Part shown: piece by piece, positions 1-8,975 of the stretch
Layout of the letters: the number at the start of each line of letters is the position of its first letter
How positions within the stretch are numbered: the stretch's first letter is position 1
Assembly: GCF_009806555.1 (NCBI RefSeq)
Contig: NZ_VUOK01000029.1
Span: 167,441 to 231,440 of the forward strand
DNA length: 64,000 bases
Source of the DNA: Methylobacterium sp. 2A
Lineage (GTDB): Bacteria; Pseudomonadota; Alphaproteobacteria; Rhizobiales; Beijerinckiaceae
Direction of reading: 5' to 3'
Made by a program: the position numbers and the translations under genes
The notes under the pieces: model-generated
Told to the model about the DNA's origin: nothing
The model's database searches: none
The model's input: only the letters and a program-made list of their open reading frames with translations

Positions 1-60
1 CACAAACCGGCCCGGCGGCCCCGTGGGGCACGGCTCGGCAGCGCCCGCCCGCTCTGAAAG

Positions 61-176
61 TCCGGGTTTCCCAAGGGCGAGCCCTTGGGCAGGGGTTCGG
101 GGGCAGAGCCCCTGAAGAAGAACCCAAGGCTCTGCCCTGGACCCGCGAAAGGTCTCGACCTTTCGAAACCGGGACG
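61..176. repeat. Palindromic intergenic repeat, family A copy 1
   Basis: About 115 bp built from short hairpins. One end has the palindrome CCCAAGGGC-GAGCCCTTGGG; the other has CGAAAGGTC-TCGACCTTTCG next to GAAACC. The same layout recurs at about 9811, 16765, 29713, 45535, 58163 and 63729. This copy lies just downstream of the acid phosphatase stop codon. Bases 1-60 to its left show nothing I can name. Confidence 0.75.
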
Positions 177-181
177 CGGCT

Positions 182-1465
182 TTACCGCAGACAGACCGGC
201 GGTATGGCGGCGCGGACCTTGGTGGTGAAGGTCTCCAGGTCGCAGCCGCCGTCCCGCGCCGGACAGATCCCGATCGTCAGCGGCAGCGAGACCGGCGGGT
301 CGAGAGGCCCGAGCGCGCGGGCCGAGCGCAGCTGGTCGAGGGTCTGGGCGAAGATCCGGATCCGGATCGTCCGCGCCCCGGTCTCCGCATGGCGCCAGAC
401 CTCGAAGGCCAGGGTGGCGCCCGGGGCCGTCGGATCCGGCTGGCCCGGGAGCGACCAGCCGAGGCCGAGGGCGCCCGACAGGTTCGACAGGGTGGTGTCG
501 TGGCTGGCCAGCACGACGAGGCGTGCGCTCGCCCCGAGCGGGGGCACGCCGAGGCCCCGGGGCGCCTCGCCCTGCAGCAGATCGCTGAGCATCCGCAGCA
601 GCGTCGCCGCGCGGAACGTGGCGATCTCGGGCGTCCGGCGCAGGAGGTCGGCCGCGCGCCGGTGGGCGGGGAGCAGCGCCGCCAGGGTCTCGGGCGTGCC
701 CTGGCCCCAGGCGACCTGATCGGGCGGCAGGCCCTCCGCGTATTCCAGGAGCAGGTTCTCCGACACGGTGGCGGCCAGCGCCAGCGGACCCTCGATCTTC
801 GGCCCGGTGGGCGTGGCGACGAGGGTGCTCGGGCCATCGAGACAGGCCGCCGGGACCGCCTTGCAGGCGGCCGGACCCAGGATCCGCTTCAGCGCCGCGA
901 TGGCCTTGTCGGAGGCCTTGTCGGTCACCGCAAATCCGCCCGCCGTCCTGCCCTGGACCGCCGCCAGGGCCTCGGCCGGGTCCAGGGGGCAGATGCGCCC
1001 GCTGTCGAAGACCGGGTCGACGGCGCCGGCGGGCCCGTGGCGCGCCACGAGGCCGCAACCCGGGACGATCGCGTCGGCCAGGATCTGACCACTCTTGCGG
1101 GTGCGGTTCGCGGCGCCGTCCGCCCAGACCTGCACGGCGTTCACCGCCGGGCAGCCGGTCTCGGGCAGCAGCTCCGCCTTGGCGTAGAGGCTCCGCAGAT
1201 AGGCCCCCATCCGCGACAGGGCCTCGGCGCCGTGCGGCATCAGCTCGCCCGGCTCGACCGGGAAGGCCGGCCATGGGCGGCCGGTCCTGGCCTCCAGCGC
1301 GGCCGGCGAAGCGGTCGGCGCAGGGACGCCGTGGCGGGAGACCAGCACGACGCGTTCGAGCTTGGGCTCGGCCCGGGCGGGCGCCTGTGCCAGGAGGATG
1401 GTCGTCAGCACGACGGCCAGTCCCGACTGACGCCGGCCGAGGATCCGAAAGACGCGCCGAGACAT
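182..1465 (-). CDS. Histidine acid phosphatase (phytase/AppA-like), exported
   Basis: Predicted periplasmic phosphomonoesterase of the two-step histidine phosphatase clan. The first 32 residues form a signal peptide ending APARA. The phospho-histidine motif SRHGVPAPT is at about residues 43-51, and the proton-donor motif ASHDTT lies in the C-terminal third. In AppA-type enzymes the first motif is RHGxRxP; here the second arginine is replaced by proline, so catalysis may be altered. The chosen ATG (MSRRVF) directly precedes the signal peptide; an in-frame start 48 bp upstream would add a charged stretch before it. The gene is monocistronic, with a family A repeat after its stop. Family call is fairly sure, substrate unknown. 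Confidence 0.75.
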   Translation of the reverse strand: MSRRVFRILGRRQSGLAVVLTTILLAQAPARAEPKLERVVLVSRHGVPAPTASPAALEARTGRPWPAFPVEPGELMPHGAEALSRMGAYLRSLYAKAELLPETGCPAVNAVQVWADGAANRTRKSGQILADAIVPGCGLVARHGPAGAVDPVFDSGRICPLDPAEALAAVQGRTAGGFAVTDKASDKAIAALKRILGPAACKAVPAACLDGPSTLVATPTGPKIEGPLALAATVSENLLLEYAEGLPPDQVAWGQGTPETLAALLPAHRRAADLLRRTPEIATFRAATLLRMLSDLLQGEAPRGLGVPPLGASARLVVLASHDTTLSNLSGALGLGWSLPGQPDPTAPGATLAFEVWRHAETGARTIRIRIFAQTLDQLRSARALGPLDPPVSLPLTIGICPARDGGCDLETFTTKVRAAIPPVCLR

Positions 1466-1710
1466 CGTGGGATCCGCTCCACACCTTCGCCGGATGATCC
1501 GATCGCCCGACAATGGATCAGGCTCCCTGGCGCGCGCAATCCATGCGCTTTCGAAGCCTTGATTGCGGCAGGACGGACAGTATCGGCTCCGGTCTCAGAT
1601 CTCATCGACCGGTTCGACGATGATTTTATCGCATCGACCGATCGAAAGACGCTTCGGACAGACAGATCTGCGTCTCGAATGCTTGAGCGATCACCCCGCC
1701 GAGCGCCGCC

Positions 1711-3435
1711 TCAGGCCGCGCGCAGGCCCGCCAGGAACTGCCCGACCGCGGCGCCGAGCCGTTCCGATTCCTGCGACAGGGCGTTGGCCGAGTTCAGCAC
1801 CTGGGCGGCGGCCGCGCCCGTCTCGTCGGCGGCACCGGCGAGGCCCACGACGTTGTCGGTGACCGCGCTGGTCCGCGCGGCGGCCGCGGAAACGTTGCGG
1901 ACGATCTCCTGCGTGGCGGCGCCCTGCTCCTCGACGGCGGCCGCGATCGAGGCGGCGACCGTGCTGATCTCGCGGATGCGCCCCGCGATCCCGGTGATCG
2001 CCCCGGCGGCCTGCCCGGTGGATTCCTGGACCCGGGCGATCTGCCCGGAGATCTCCTCGGTGGCCTTCGCGGTCTGCTCGGCGAGCGCCTTCACCTCGGC
2101 GGCCACCACCGCGAAGCCGCGGCCGGATTCGCCCGCGCGCGCCGCCTCGATCGTGGCGTTGAGCGCCAGCAGGTTCGTCTGCGCGGCGATGTTCGAGATC
2201 AGCCCGACCACATCGCCGATCCGGGCGACCGCCGCGCTGAGATCCTGGACCAGGGAAGCGGTCTCCCCGGATTCCGCGACCGCCGCCTGCGCCAGACCGG
2301 TCGAGGCCTGGACCTGCCGGCCGATCTCCAGGACCGAGGTGCCGAGCTGCTCGGCGGCGGCGGCCACGGTGCCGACATTGTCGGCGGCTTCCTCGGCCGC
2401 CCGGGCGACGCCCCCCGAGCGGTCCGAGGCCTGGACCGCGGTGGAGCTCATGCTCCGGGCCGTGGTCTGGAGTTGCGCGGCCGCCGCCGTCACGGCCTCG
2501 ATCACCCCGCCGACGCTGCCCTCGAAGGTTTGCGCCAGGGCCTGCATCGCCGCCCGGCGCTGCGTCTCCGCGTCGGCCCGGGCCAGGGCGGTCTCGGCCT
2601 CCAGGGCCCGGTTGCGTTCCAGGCTCGCCCGGAAGCCCAAAGCCGCGCGGGCGATCTCGGCGATCTCGTCGTGCCGATCCGTGTGGGGGACCGTCACGTC
2701 GGTGTTGCCGGCGGCCAGTTCCGACATGGCGGCGGCGACCCGCAGGGCACGGACGGCGATGTCGCCGGCCAGCCACCGCATCAGCGCGAGCGCCAGGACC
2801 GCGCCGAAGCCGGTCCCGAGCAGGATCATGGTGAGCGTCGCCGCGCTGGTGTCGCGCACCTGCCCGGCCGCCTCCTGCGCCCTGCGGCTGTAGGCGGTCT
2901 TCAGCGTGTCGAGCCGCGTCCAGGCCTCGTCGTAGAGTTTGTTGGCGGGGCCGTTGAAGGCGGTCCGCCCGCCGGCAGCGTCACCCGCGACCACCTGGGC
3001 GAAGGCGGCCGTCTGCGCGCTCAGATAGGCCTGCCAGCGTTCGGTGAAGGCCGTGAAATCCGCCGCGGCCCCGGGCTCGGCCGGCAGCGCCGCGAAGGCC
3101 CGGATCAGGTCCTGCATCGCGCCGATGCGGGCCGCGTTGCGCTCCTGCGCGCGCGCATGGGCGGAGGGCTCCGTCTCGTCGATGACCCGGGTGGCGCCGA
3201 GGCGCACGCGGGTCATGGTGGCGCGCAGATCGCCGAGCAGATCGACCGCCGGCAGCAACCGGTCGCCGATCCGCTCCGTGACGGCCGCACTCTGCCGGAT
3301 CCGCAGGGCGGCCTGGCCGCCGACTCCGATCACGATGACGCCGGTCAACCCGGCGAGAACGAGGAATTGGGTCCGGAGGCGGAGCGGAAGATGCACGGAA
3401 TGACCGGGATATGTCGGAGTACTTCTCAAAGTCAT
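1711..3435 (-). CDS. Methyl-accepting chemotaxis protein
   Basis: Inner-membrane chemoreceptor of about 574 residues. One membrane segment lies near residues 25-45, followed by a periplasmic four-helix-type sensor, a second membrane segment near 195-220, a HAMP region with [16 protein letters not shown], and a long cytoplasmic signalling coiled coil. The conserved hairpin tip reads [22 protein letters not shown] in outline (about residues 395-416), the CheA/CheW contact. The C-terminal half closely resembles that of the receptor at 20334-22004, which suggests a paralogous pair. No cheA or cheW lies in the window. The ligand cannot be read from the sequence. Confidence 0.9.
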   Translation of the reverse strand: MTLRSTPTYPGHSVHLPLRLRTQFLVLAGLTGVIVIGVGGQAALRIRQSAAVTERIGDRLLPAVDLLGDLRATMTRVRLGATRVIDETEPSAHARAQERNAARIGAMQDLIRAFAALPAEPGAAADFTAFTERWQAYLSAQTAAFAQVVAGDAAGGRTAFNGPANKLYDEAWTRLDTLKTAYSRRAQEAAGQVRDTSAATLTMILLGTGFGAVLALALMRWLAGDIAVRALRVAAAMSELAAGNTDVTVPHTDRHDEIAEIARAALGFRASLERNRALEAETALARADAETQRRAAMQALAQTFEGSVGGVIEAVTAAAAQLQTTARSMSSTAVQASDRSGGVARAAEEAADNVGTVAAAAEQLGTSVLEIGRQVQASTGLAQAAVAESGETASLVQDLSAAVARIGDVVGLISNIAAQTNLLALNATIEAARAGESGRGFAVVAAEVKALAEQTAKATEEISGQIARVQESTGQAAGAITGIAGRIREISTVAASIAAAVEEQGAATQEIVRNVSAAAARTSAVTDNVVGLAGAADETGAAAAQVLNSANALSQESERLGAAVGQFLAGLRAA

Positions 3436-3450
3436 GTCAACGCGATGTTA

Positions 3451-3466
3451 CCGTTTCGTGAAACGG
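3451..3466. promoter_or_regulatory. Perfect 7-bp inverted repeat between divergent genes
   Basis: CCGTTTC-GT-GAAACGG lies between the divergently oriented chemoreceptor (start 3435) and hisZ (start 3564). It is an operator-like palindrome. It resembles a parS core lacking the central AC, so I do not call it parS. No binding protein can be assigned. Confidence 0.35.
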
Positions 3467-3563
3467 GACCGTCCCTGCGCAATCCCGCGCGCCGGGCTTG
3501 TCGACCGGGGCGTGTCGCCAAGCCCGGCCGCGGTTGCTACAGAGCGCCCGCGAGGTGGACACG

Positions 3564-4703
3564 ATGACACGACCGGAGGCAGGCGAGACGGGGGCGGGGG
3601 ATGCGGCGCGCGCGCGGCTCTCCGCCCATCTGAATGCGGCGGGCTATCGGCCGGTGACGCCGCCGGTGCTGCAACCGCTGGAGCCGTTCCTGGAATTGTC
3701 GGGCGAGGATATCCGCCGCCGGATCTTCGTGACCCAGGATGCGGGCGGGGCCGAATTGTGCCTGCGGCCGGAATTCACGATTCCCGTCTGCCGCCTCCAC
3801 CGGTCGCAAGCCGACGGGCAGGCGGCCGATTACAGCTATTGCGGCCCGGTCTTCCGGCTGGCCGCCGACGAGCCCGACGAGTTCTTCCAGGCCGGGATCG
3901 AGTCGATCGGGCGCACCGACACGCCGGCCGCGGATGCCGAGGTGCTGGGCCTCGCCCTCGAAGGTCTCGCGCTGTTCGGCCGCACCGATCCGGCGGTCCG
4001 GCTCGGCGATATGGGGCTGACCGTGGCGCTCCTCGACGGGCTCGCGGTGCCGCCGGCCGCCAAGCGCCGGACGCTCCGGGCACTCGCCGCGGGGCGCTCC
4101 CTCGACGCCGTGACCAACGGCGCCGGCGCGCGGCCCGAGGATCCGCATGCCGGCCTGCTGGCGGCGATCCAGGGCCAGGACCCGCGCGGGGTGCGCGCCT
4201 TCGTGGAGGACGTGCTGGCCATCGCCGGAATCTCGGCGGTTGGGGGGCGCAGCGCCGGCGAGATCGCCGAGCGCTTCCTCGCCAAGGCGGCCGCCCAGGC
4301 CCATGGCGGGGCCGGGCTCAATGCCGAGAACCGCGCCGTGCTCGACCGCTACCGCGCCATCGCCGGTGATCCGGACGCGGCGGCGCGCGACCTGCGGGCG
4401 CTGGTCGCAGAGGCGAACATCCGCCACGACGCCCTCGCGGCGGCCCTCGACCTGTTCGAGGAGCGCACCGGCTTCATCGCGGCCCGCGGCCTGCCGATCG
4501 AGCGGTTCCGCTTCCAGGGGGGCTTTGCCCGCAACCTCGACTACTACACCGGCTTCATCTTCGAGGTGTCCGAGCGTGACGGCCCGATCCTGGTCGGCGG
4601 TGGCCGCTACGACGGGCTGCTCGGCCATCTCGGCAGCCCCGTGCCGCTGCCGGCCGTCGGCTGCACCTTCTGGATCGAGCGCGTGGCGGGAGCCGGCCGA
4701 TGA
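3564..4703 (+). CDS. hisZ: ATP phosphoribosyltransferase regulatory subunit HisZ
   Basis: Class II aminoacyl-tRNA-synthetase-like (HisRS paralogue) subunit that activates short-form HisG in the first step of histidine biosynthesis. Visible HisRS-like motifs include ICRLRPEFTIPVC-type motif 2 (reads LCLRPEFTIPVCRLH near residue 68), ARNLDYYTGFIFE and GGGRYDGLL near the C-terminus. The ATG at 3564 gives about 379 residues; an upstream in-frame GTG/ATG extension would add a non-homologous stretch. The stop overlaps the hisG start by 4 bp (ATGA), so the two subunits are translationally coupled. Confidence 0.93.
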   Translation: MTRPEAGETGAGDAARARLSAHLNAAGYRPVTPPVLQPLEPFLELSGEDIRRRIFVTQDAGGAELCLRPEFTIPVCRLHRSQADGQAADYSYCGPVFRLAADEPDEFFQAGIESIGRTDTPAADAEVLGLALEGLALFGRTDPAVRLGDMGLTVALLDGLAVPPAAKRRTLRALAAGRSLDAVTNGAGARPEDPHAGLLAAIQGQDPRGVRAFVEDVLAIAGISAVGGRSAGEIAERFLAKAAAQAHGGAGLNAENRAVLDRYRAIAGDPDAAARDLRALVAEANIRHDALAAALDLFEERTGFIAARGLPIERFRFQGGFARNLDYYTGFIFEVSERDGPILVGGGRYDGLLGHLGSPVPLPAVGCTFWIERVAGAGR

Positions 4704-5686
4704 TTCTTTCGGACTCAGGACCGCTGATCCTCGCCGTCCCCTCCAAGGGGCGGCTTCAGGAGAACGCCAACGCGTTCTTCGGCCGGGCCGGGCTGAAGCT
4801 CGCGCAGGGCGCGGGTGCCCGCGACTATCGCGGCAAGCTGCTGGGCGTGCCGGATGTCGAGGTGCGCTACCTCTCGGCCTCCGAGATCGCCGCGCAGCTC
4901 GCCTCCGGCGCCGCCCATCTCGGCGTGACCGGCGAGGACCTGATCCGCGAGACCCTGCCGGACGTGCGCGGCCAGGTGGAGCTGCTCACCCCGCTCGGCT
5001 TCGGCAACGCGACCGTGGTGGTGGCGGTGCCCCAGGCCTGGATCGACGTGCGCGACATGTCGGACCTCGACGAGGTCGCGGCCGGGATGCGCGCCCGCCA
5101 CGGGCGCCGCCTGCGGGTGGCGACCAAATACGTGAACCTGACCCGCCGGTTCTTCGCCGAGAAGGGCGTGGCCGATTACCGGATCGTCGAGAGCCTGGGC
5201 GCCACCGAGGGGGCGCCGGCCGCGGGCTCGGCCGAGATCGTGGTCGACATCACCACCACGGGGGCGACGCTCTCCGCCAATGCCCTGAAGATCTTGGATG
5301 ACGGCATCATCCTCCGCTCGGAGGCGAACCTCGTCGCCTCTCTGAAGGCGCCCTGGGGTGAGGGCCAGCGGGCGGCCCTGCGCACGGTGCTCGGCCGGAT
5401 CGCCGCCGAGGAGCGTGCCCGCACCACCCGGGAGGTACGCGCCGCCCTGCCGGAGAGCGGCACGATCGACCTCGCCACCCTGGCGGGCCTGCACGAGGCG
5501 GAACTGCCCTACGGCGCCCCGCGCGGGCCCGAGGGCGAGATCGTGCTGCGCTGCCCGGAGGGCGCGGTGTTCGAGCTGGCCGGCGCGCTGGTCGAGGCCG
5601 GGGCACGAGCCGTGACGGTGCGGCGGGTGGATTACGCCTTCGCGGCCGAGAACCCCCTGGCGGAGCGGTTGCTGGCGCGGTTGTGA
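4700..5686 (+). CDS. hisG: ATP phosphoribosyltransferase catalytic subunit HisG
   Basis: Catalyses condensation of ATP and PRPP, the committed step of histidine biosynthesis. At about 328 residues it has the short-form architecture that needs HisZ, encoded immediately upstream. Recognisable motifs are LAVPSKGRL near residue 11, HLGVTGEDL, and the PRPP-binding region EIVVDITTTGATL near residue 180. The C-terminal 60 residues exceed a minimal short HisG, as is usual in alphaproteobacterial forms. A perfect 8-bp stem hairpin 15 bp after the stop may end the transcript. Confidence 0.94.
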   Translation: MILSDSGPLILAVPSKGRLQENANAFFGRAGLKLAQGAGARDYRGKLLGVPDVEVRYLSASEIAAQLASGAAHLGVTGEDLIRETLPDVRGQVELLTPLGFGNATVVVAVPQAWIDVRDMSDLDEVAAGMRARHGRRLRVATKYVNLTRRFFAEKGVADYRIVESLGATEGAPAAGSAEIVVDITTTGATLSANALKILDDGIILRSEANLVASLKAPWGEGQRAALRTVLGRIAAEERARTTREVRAALPESGTIDLATLAGLHEAELPYGAPRGPEGEIVLRCPEGAVFELAGALVEAGARAVTVRRVDYAFAAENPLAERLLARL

Positions 5687-5701
5687 CCCATCGGGCCGGC
5701 A

Positions 5702-5723
5702 GCGCGGGACCTGCTTCCCGCGC
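5702..5723 (+). terminator. Candidate terminator hairpin after hisG
   Basis: Perfect 8-bp stem GCGCGGGA / TCCCGCGC with a 6-nt loop, 15 bp past the hisG stop. No U-run follows, so it may only stabilise the 3' end. Confidence 0.4.
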
Positions 5724-5770
5724 CATTGTCGATCCGCTAGCATCGCAAACCGCGATGCGGCGGCGACCTC

Positions 5771-6058
5771 ATGCACGTCATCACCCAAGCCCGGATCTGG
5801 GAGGCCAAGCGGACATGGCCGCGCGCCGCAGACGTACTTGATGCGTGGTACCGGCTGATGAAAAGCGCGGAACCGTGTGACTTCGCCCAGATGAAGGCGC
5901 TGTTTCCAGCAACTGATAAGGTCGGCCGCCTGCATGTCTTCGATATTGGCGGCAACAAGCTGCGCCTCGTTGCCGTTGTCCAATATAAATTCAAGAAGGT
6001 CTACATCCAGTCGATCATGGATCACGCCACCTACGATAAGGGCAAATGGAAGGTGTAG
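5771..6058 (+). CDS. higB: HigB-type mRNA interferase toxin
   Basis: A 95-residue protein of the HigB branch of the RelE fold, which cleaves ribosome-bound mRNA. The diagnostic core reads FDIGGNKLRLVAVVQYKFKKVYI (about residues 57-79), followed by a basic C-terminus ending DKGKWKV. It precedes its antitoxin by only 4 bp, the toxin-first order typical of higBA. The pair is inserted between hisG and an LprI-like gene. Local GC content is visibly lower than in its neighbours, consistent with horizontal acquisition. Confidence 0.9.
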   Translation: MHVITQARIWEAKRTWPRAADVLDAWYRLMKSAEPCDFAQMKALFPATDKVGRLHVFDIGGNKLRLVAVVQYKFKKVYIQSIMDHATYDKGKWKV

Positions 6059-6062
6059 AGCG

Positions 6063-6470
6063 ATGACCACCCTCGTGGAGAAAGCCGTCGAGCATTGGCC
6101 GCACATTGCTCCCCTGCTCACCGCCCCGTCGAACAGCGGTGAGTATGACCGGCTGGTCCAGGTCATGGATCAGATCCTGAGTCTCGTCGGTGAGGACGAG
6201 GAGCATCCCCTGGCGGTTCTCGCATCCCGTATGGGCGATCTGATCGAGGCCTACGACGAGGCGCATCGGCCCATGCCGGAGGTCACCGGTGCCGCAGCCC
6301 TGCGCTCCATCATGGATGAGCGCGGCCTCAATCAGGGTGATCTACCGGAGGTGGGCACCCAATCGGTCGTCTCGGAGATCCTGAGCGGCAAGCGTCAGAT
6401 CAACATTCGTCAGGCCCGAGCCCTTAATGCACGCTTTGGATTTCCCGCCGAGATATTTCTCGGGCTGTGA
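6063..6470 (+). CDS. higA: HigA-type antitoxin with HTH
   Basis: 135-residue partner of HigB. The N-terminal half is acidic and helical; the C-terminal half is a helix-turn-helix of the XRE/HigA kind (LRSIMDERGLNQGDL, then VVSEILSGKRQINIRQARAL). Family members neutralise HigB by direct binding and repress the shared promoter. The ATG at 6063 lies 5 bases after the higB stop; a longer reading frame upstream overlaps higB and is not needed. Confidence 0.9.
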   Translation: MTTLVEKAVEHWPHIAPLLTAPSNSGEYDRLVQVMDQILSLVGEDEEHPLAVLASRMGDLIEAYDEAHRPMPEVTGAAALRSIMDERGLNQGDLPEVGTQSVVSEILSGKRQINIRQARALNARFGFPAEIFLGL

Positions 6471-6515
6471 GGGCTCGACCCGGCCCGGTCGCACCGGGTG
6501 ACACGTGGCCGTCTC

Positions 6516-6863
6516 CTATTGCGGCCCCTGCTTGGCGAACTCCGACAGCACCGCGCGCAGCACCTTGAGCCGGGCGTCATAGATCCCGGTCAGGCAGGCG
6601 GTATCGCCGCCGCAGGTCCGGCGCTCCTTGAGCCATGCCTCCTGGTCGTCGCGCAGCTTCGTCTGCCCGCCCATCGGCAGCACCGCCTTCAGGATCTCGA
6701 ACCGGGTCGCCATCTCGACGTCCCGGTCGTTGAGGGGAAGATGCGCGCAGATCGCCTTCTCGTCGGGCGCCTCGGCCTTGTCGCAGGGGAAGCTCGCCGC
6801 ATGGGCGGACGGGCCGAACGCCAGGAGGGCCAGGGTCAGGGCGGTGGAACGTCGCTTCGACAT
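6516..6863 (-). CDS. LprI/DUF1311-like exported protein
   Basis: 115-residue protein with a signal peptide (about residues 1-22, ending PSAHA) and a mature part with paired cysteines: FPCDKA, KAICAH, RTCGGDTACL. This four-cysteine layout with the DDQEAWLKERRTC core matches the lysozyme-inhibitor LprI N-terminal (DUF1311) family. Likely periplasmic. The ATG at 6863 is the one that precedes the signal peptide. It is transcribed in the same direction as hemE-hemJ but 85 bp downstream of hemJ, so it may be independent. Confidence 0.7.
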   Translation of the reverse strand: MSKRRSTALTLALLAFGPSAHAASFPCDKAEAPDEKAICAHLPLNDRDVEMATRFEILKAVLPMGGQTKLRDDQEAWLKERRTCGGDTACLTGIYDARLKVLRAVLSEFAKQGPQ

Positions 6864-6947
6864 GGCCTCAGAACGAGCCGGCCCGCGAAAAGCTCCCGCG
6901 GCCGCGCCGGCGTGGCGCATCGCGCCCGGGATCACAGGATCCCCGGA

Positions 6948-7379
6948 TCAGAGGCCCGGCTTGACCACCGCCAGGATGACGATGCCGATCATCAGGAGCG
7001 TCGGCACCTCGTTGAGGATCCGGTAGAACCGGGGCGCGCGGGTGTTCCGGTCGGCGGCGAAGTCCTTGACCATCCCGGCGAGCCAGCCGTGGATGCCCGA
7101 CATCGCCAGCACCAGCACGAACTTCGCCTGCAGCCATGGGGCCGCATAGTAGCCGCTCATCCAGGCGAGGCTCAGCCCGAACACCCAGGTGGCGATCAGC
7201 GCCGGCGTCATGATCGCCTTGAGCAGGCGGCGCTCCATCACCTTGAAGGTCGCGCTCTGCACCTCCGAGCCCGCCGGCAGGCCGGCATGGTAGACGAACA
7301 GCCGCGGCAGGTAGAGCATCCCCGCCATCCAGGCGATCAGGCTGATGACGTGGAGGGCCTTGATCCAGTCGTAGAGCAC
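6948..7379 (-). CDS. hemJ: Protoporphyrinogen IX oxidase HemJ
   Basis: 143-residue integral membrane protein that oxidises protoporphyrinogen IX in haem synthesis. It shows four hydrophobic helices. The first carries LHVISLIAWMAGMLYLPRLFVYH, with the conserved histidines and YLPR motif; the C-terminus reads NEVPTLLMIGIVILAVVKP. The start is the GTG at 7379, 4 bases after the hemE stop, because the in-frame sequence upstream is hemE read out of frame. It forms an operon with hemE. Confidence 0.9.
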   Translation of the reverse strand: MLYDWIKALHVISLIAWMAGMLYLPRLFVYHAGLPAGSEVQSATFKVMERRLLKAIMTPALIATWVFGLSLAWMSGYYAAPWLQAKFVLVLAMSGIHGWLAGMVKDFAADRNTRAPRFYRILNEVPTLLMIGIVILAVVKPGL

Positions 7380-7383
7380 GCGC

Positions 7384-8514
7384 TTACCCGCGCAGCCGCG
7401 CGAGCATGCGCTCGACATGGGCGACCGGCGTCTGCGGCGTGATGCCGTGGCCCAGGTTGAAGATGTGCGGCAGGCCGGCACTCGCCGCCAGCACCGCATC
7501 CACCGCCGCGTCGAGGGCCGGCCCGCCCTCGATCAGCGTGTCGGGATGCAGGTTGCCCTGCGTCACCGTCGAGGCCGGGACCCGGCCGCGCAGGGCCTTC
7601 AGGTCCACGCCCCAATCGACCCCGACGGCGTCGGCGCCGGTCTCGGGCACCACCCGGGCATGGCCGTCGAGCCCCGAGCCGCGGGCGAACACGATGATCT
7701 TCGCCCCCGGCACCTTTTCGCGCACGCCCGCCACCATCCGGGCGATGGGTTGCAGGGACCAGCGGGTGAGGGCGTCGGCGGCGGGCGCGTCCGGCAGGGC
7801 GCTCTCGGCCACGTCGCCCACGGGCTCGACGACCCCGCCGGAGGCCGGCACCGCCCGCGGCAGGGTGCCGGCATGGGACTCGAAGATCTGCACGGCATCG
7901 GCGCCGGCCTCGAGCTGGCGCACGAGGTAGTCGGTCTGCACCGTGACGAGGCGGTCGATCAGGGCATCGACCAAGGCCGTGTCGCCCTCGGCCAGCGCCC
8001 GCGCCGGGGCGAGGTCCGGGGTGCCGCGGCCACCGATCATGTAGCTCGCCACCGTCCAGGGGGCGCCGCAGAAGCCGAGCAGCGTGGTCTCGCCGGGCAG
8101 TTCGGCCCGCAGACGCCTCACCGTCTCGAAGACCGGGGCGAGGTGGTCCATCACGGCCGGATCGCCGGCCTCGCGCAGGGCCGAAAAGGCCTCGCGCCCG
8201 TCGAGCGGGTCGAGGCGTGGTCCTTCGCCCTCGACGAAGCGCACGTCCTGGCCGAGCGCGTGGGGGACGACCAGGATATCCGAAAACAAAATCGCGGCGT
8301 CGAAGCCGAAGCGCCGGATCGGCTGAAGGGTGACCTCGACGGCGAAATCCGGGCTGTAGCAGAGATCGAGGAACGAACCGGCCTCCGCCCGGGTCGCCCG
8401 ATATTCCGGCAGGTAGCGCCCGGCCTGGCGCATCATCCAGGCGGGGGGCGGCCCGATGGCTTCTCCCTCGAGGACACGCAGCACCTTGCGCTCCCCTGTC
8501 GACGTCCCCGTCAT
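7384..8514 (-). CDS. hemE: Uroporphyrinogen decarboxylase HemE
   Basis: Cytosolic enzyme converting uroporphyrinogen III to coproporphyrinogen III. The N-terminal signature [17 protein letters not shown] (about residues 23-39) and the later [14 protein letters not shown] are diagnostic, and the C-terminus carries [11 protein letters not shown]. Length is about 376 residues; the stretch between ESHAGTLP and RWSLQPI looks longer than in enterobacterial HemE. The ATG at 8514 is chosen because homology begins just after it. The gene faces away from the putative origin, with hemJ immediately downstream. Confidence 0.95.
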   Translation of the reverse strand: MTGTSTGERKVLRVLEGEAIGPPPAWMMRQAGRYLPEYRATRAEAGSFLDLCYSPDFAVEVTLQPIRRFGFDAAILFSDILVVPHALGQDVRFVEGEGPRLDPLDGREAFSALREAGDPAVMDHLAPVFETVRRLRAELPGETTLLGFCGAPWTVASYMIGGRGTPDLAPARALAEGDTALVDALIDRLVTVQTDYLVRQLEAGADAVQIFESHAGTLPRAVPASGGVVEPVGDVAESALPDAPAADALTRWSLQPIARMVAGVREKVPGAKIIVFARGSGLDGHARVVPETGADAVGVDWGVDLKALRGRVPASTVTQGNLHPDTLIEGGPALDAAVDAVLAASAGLPHIFNLGHGITPQTPVAHVERMLARLRG

Positions 8515-8559
8515 CTGTGCTCCACCCCGCTTAGCCCATCCCGCATGCCCGTCGGCGCG

Positions 8560-8942
8560 CCTCCTGTCGAGTCGCGGCACGCCGATCCCCACACAGGCCC
8601 CTTCGAAAAGAAAAGAGAGATTCTAGGACTCTGTTTTTTCTTCTAGGGGCCTGAGAGTCGGGGGCACAAACGGGTCCACAGGCCGTCCCCGGCGCCGCGC
8701 CGTTAACGAGGCTTTAAAGGATTTGCTCCAACTTGCGAGAAGCGGATGGTCCGACAGCGGCTTGGCAACGCCGAGTCCTGTACGCGCCCCGATTGCGTCC
8801 CGGATTCTCCCACGGGCCCGGATTCCGCCTGTGCGGATCAACGGCCTGTGAACGGCGGAGTCGATAACCGGACGTCCCCCGACCCTGGACCGGTTCGGTC
8901 GGGCATCCTATCCACACTCATCGACTCCCCTGGCGGCCGGCG
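8560..8942. other. Candidate chromosomal replication origin (oriC)
   Basis: Gene-free interval between hemE (leftward) and the PPDK regulator (rightward), the locus where several alphaproteobacteria, including Caulobacter, place oriC. Nine GANTC (CcrM) sites start at 8569, 8619, 8627, 8655, 8773, 8803, 8821, 8858 and 8923. A perfect TTAA-N7-TTAA CtrA box lies at 8703-8717. DnaA-box-like 9-mers are CTATCCACA at 8908-8916 and the complement of TGATCCGCA at 8832-8840, each one base from known boxes. An A/T-rich patch at 8601-8646 could be the unwinding element. Function is inferred, not shown. Confidence 0.6.
8703..8717. promoter_or_regulatory. CtrA-binding box (TTAA-N7-TTAA)
   Basis: TTAA at 8703-8706 and TTAA at 8714-8717 with exactly seven bases between, the full CtrA consensus. 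In Caulobacter such boxes at the origin let phosphorylated CtrA block initiation. Here it lies centrally in the hemE/PPDK-regulator gap. Confidence 0.55.
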
Positions 8943-8975
8943 GTGGACAAGCTGGGCTTCGCGAAAGGCGTCCGG

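Noticed and set aside
389..2893. 834-codon frame spanning the phosphatase and chemoreceptor on the opposite strand
   Set aside because: It crosses two well-supported genes and has no recognisable domain.
3451..3466. Possible second parS site
   Set aside because: CCGTTTCGTGAAACGG lacks the central AC of parS and is two bases shorter, so only an operator-like palindrome is recorded.
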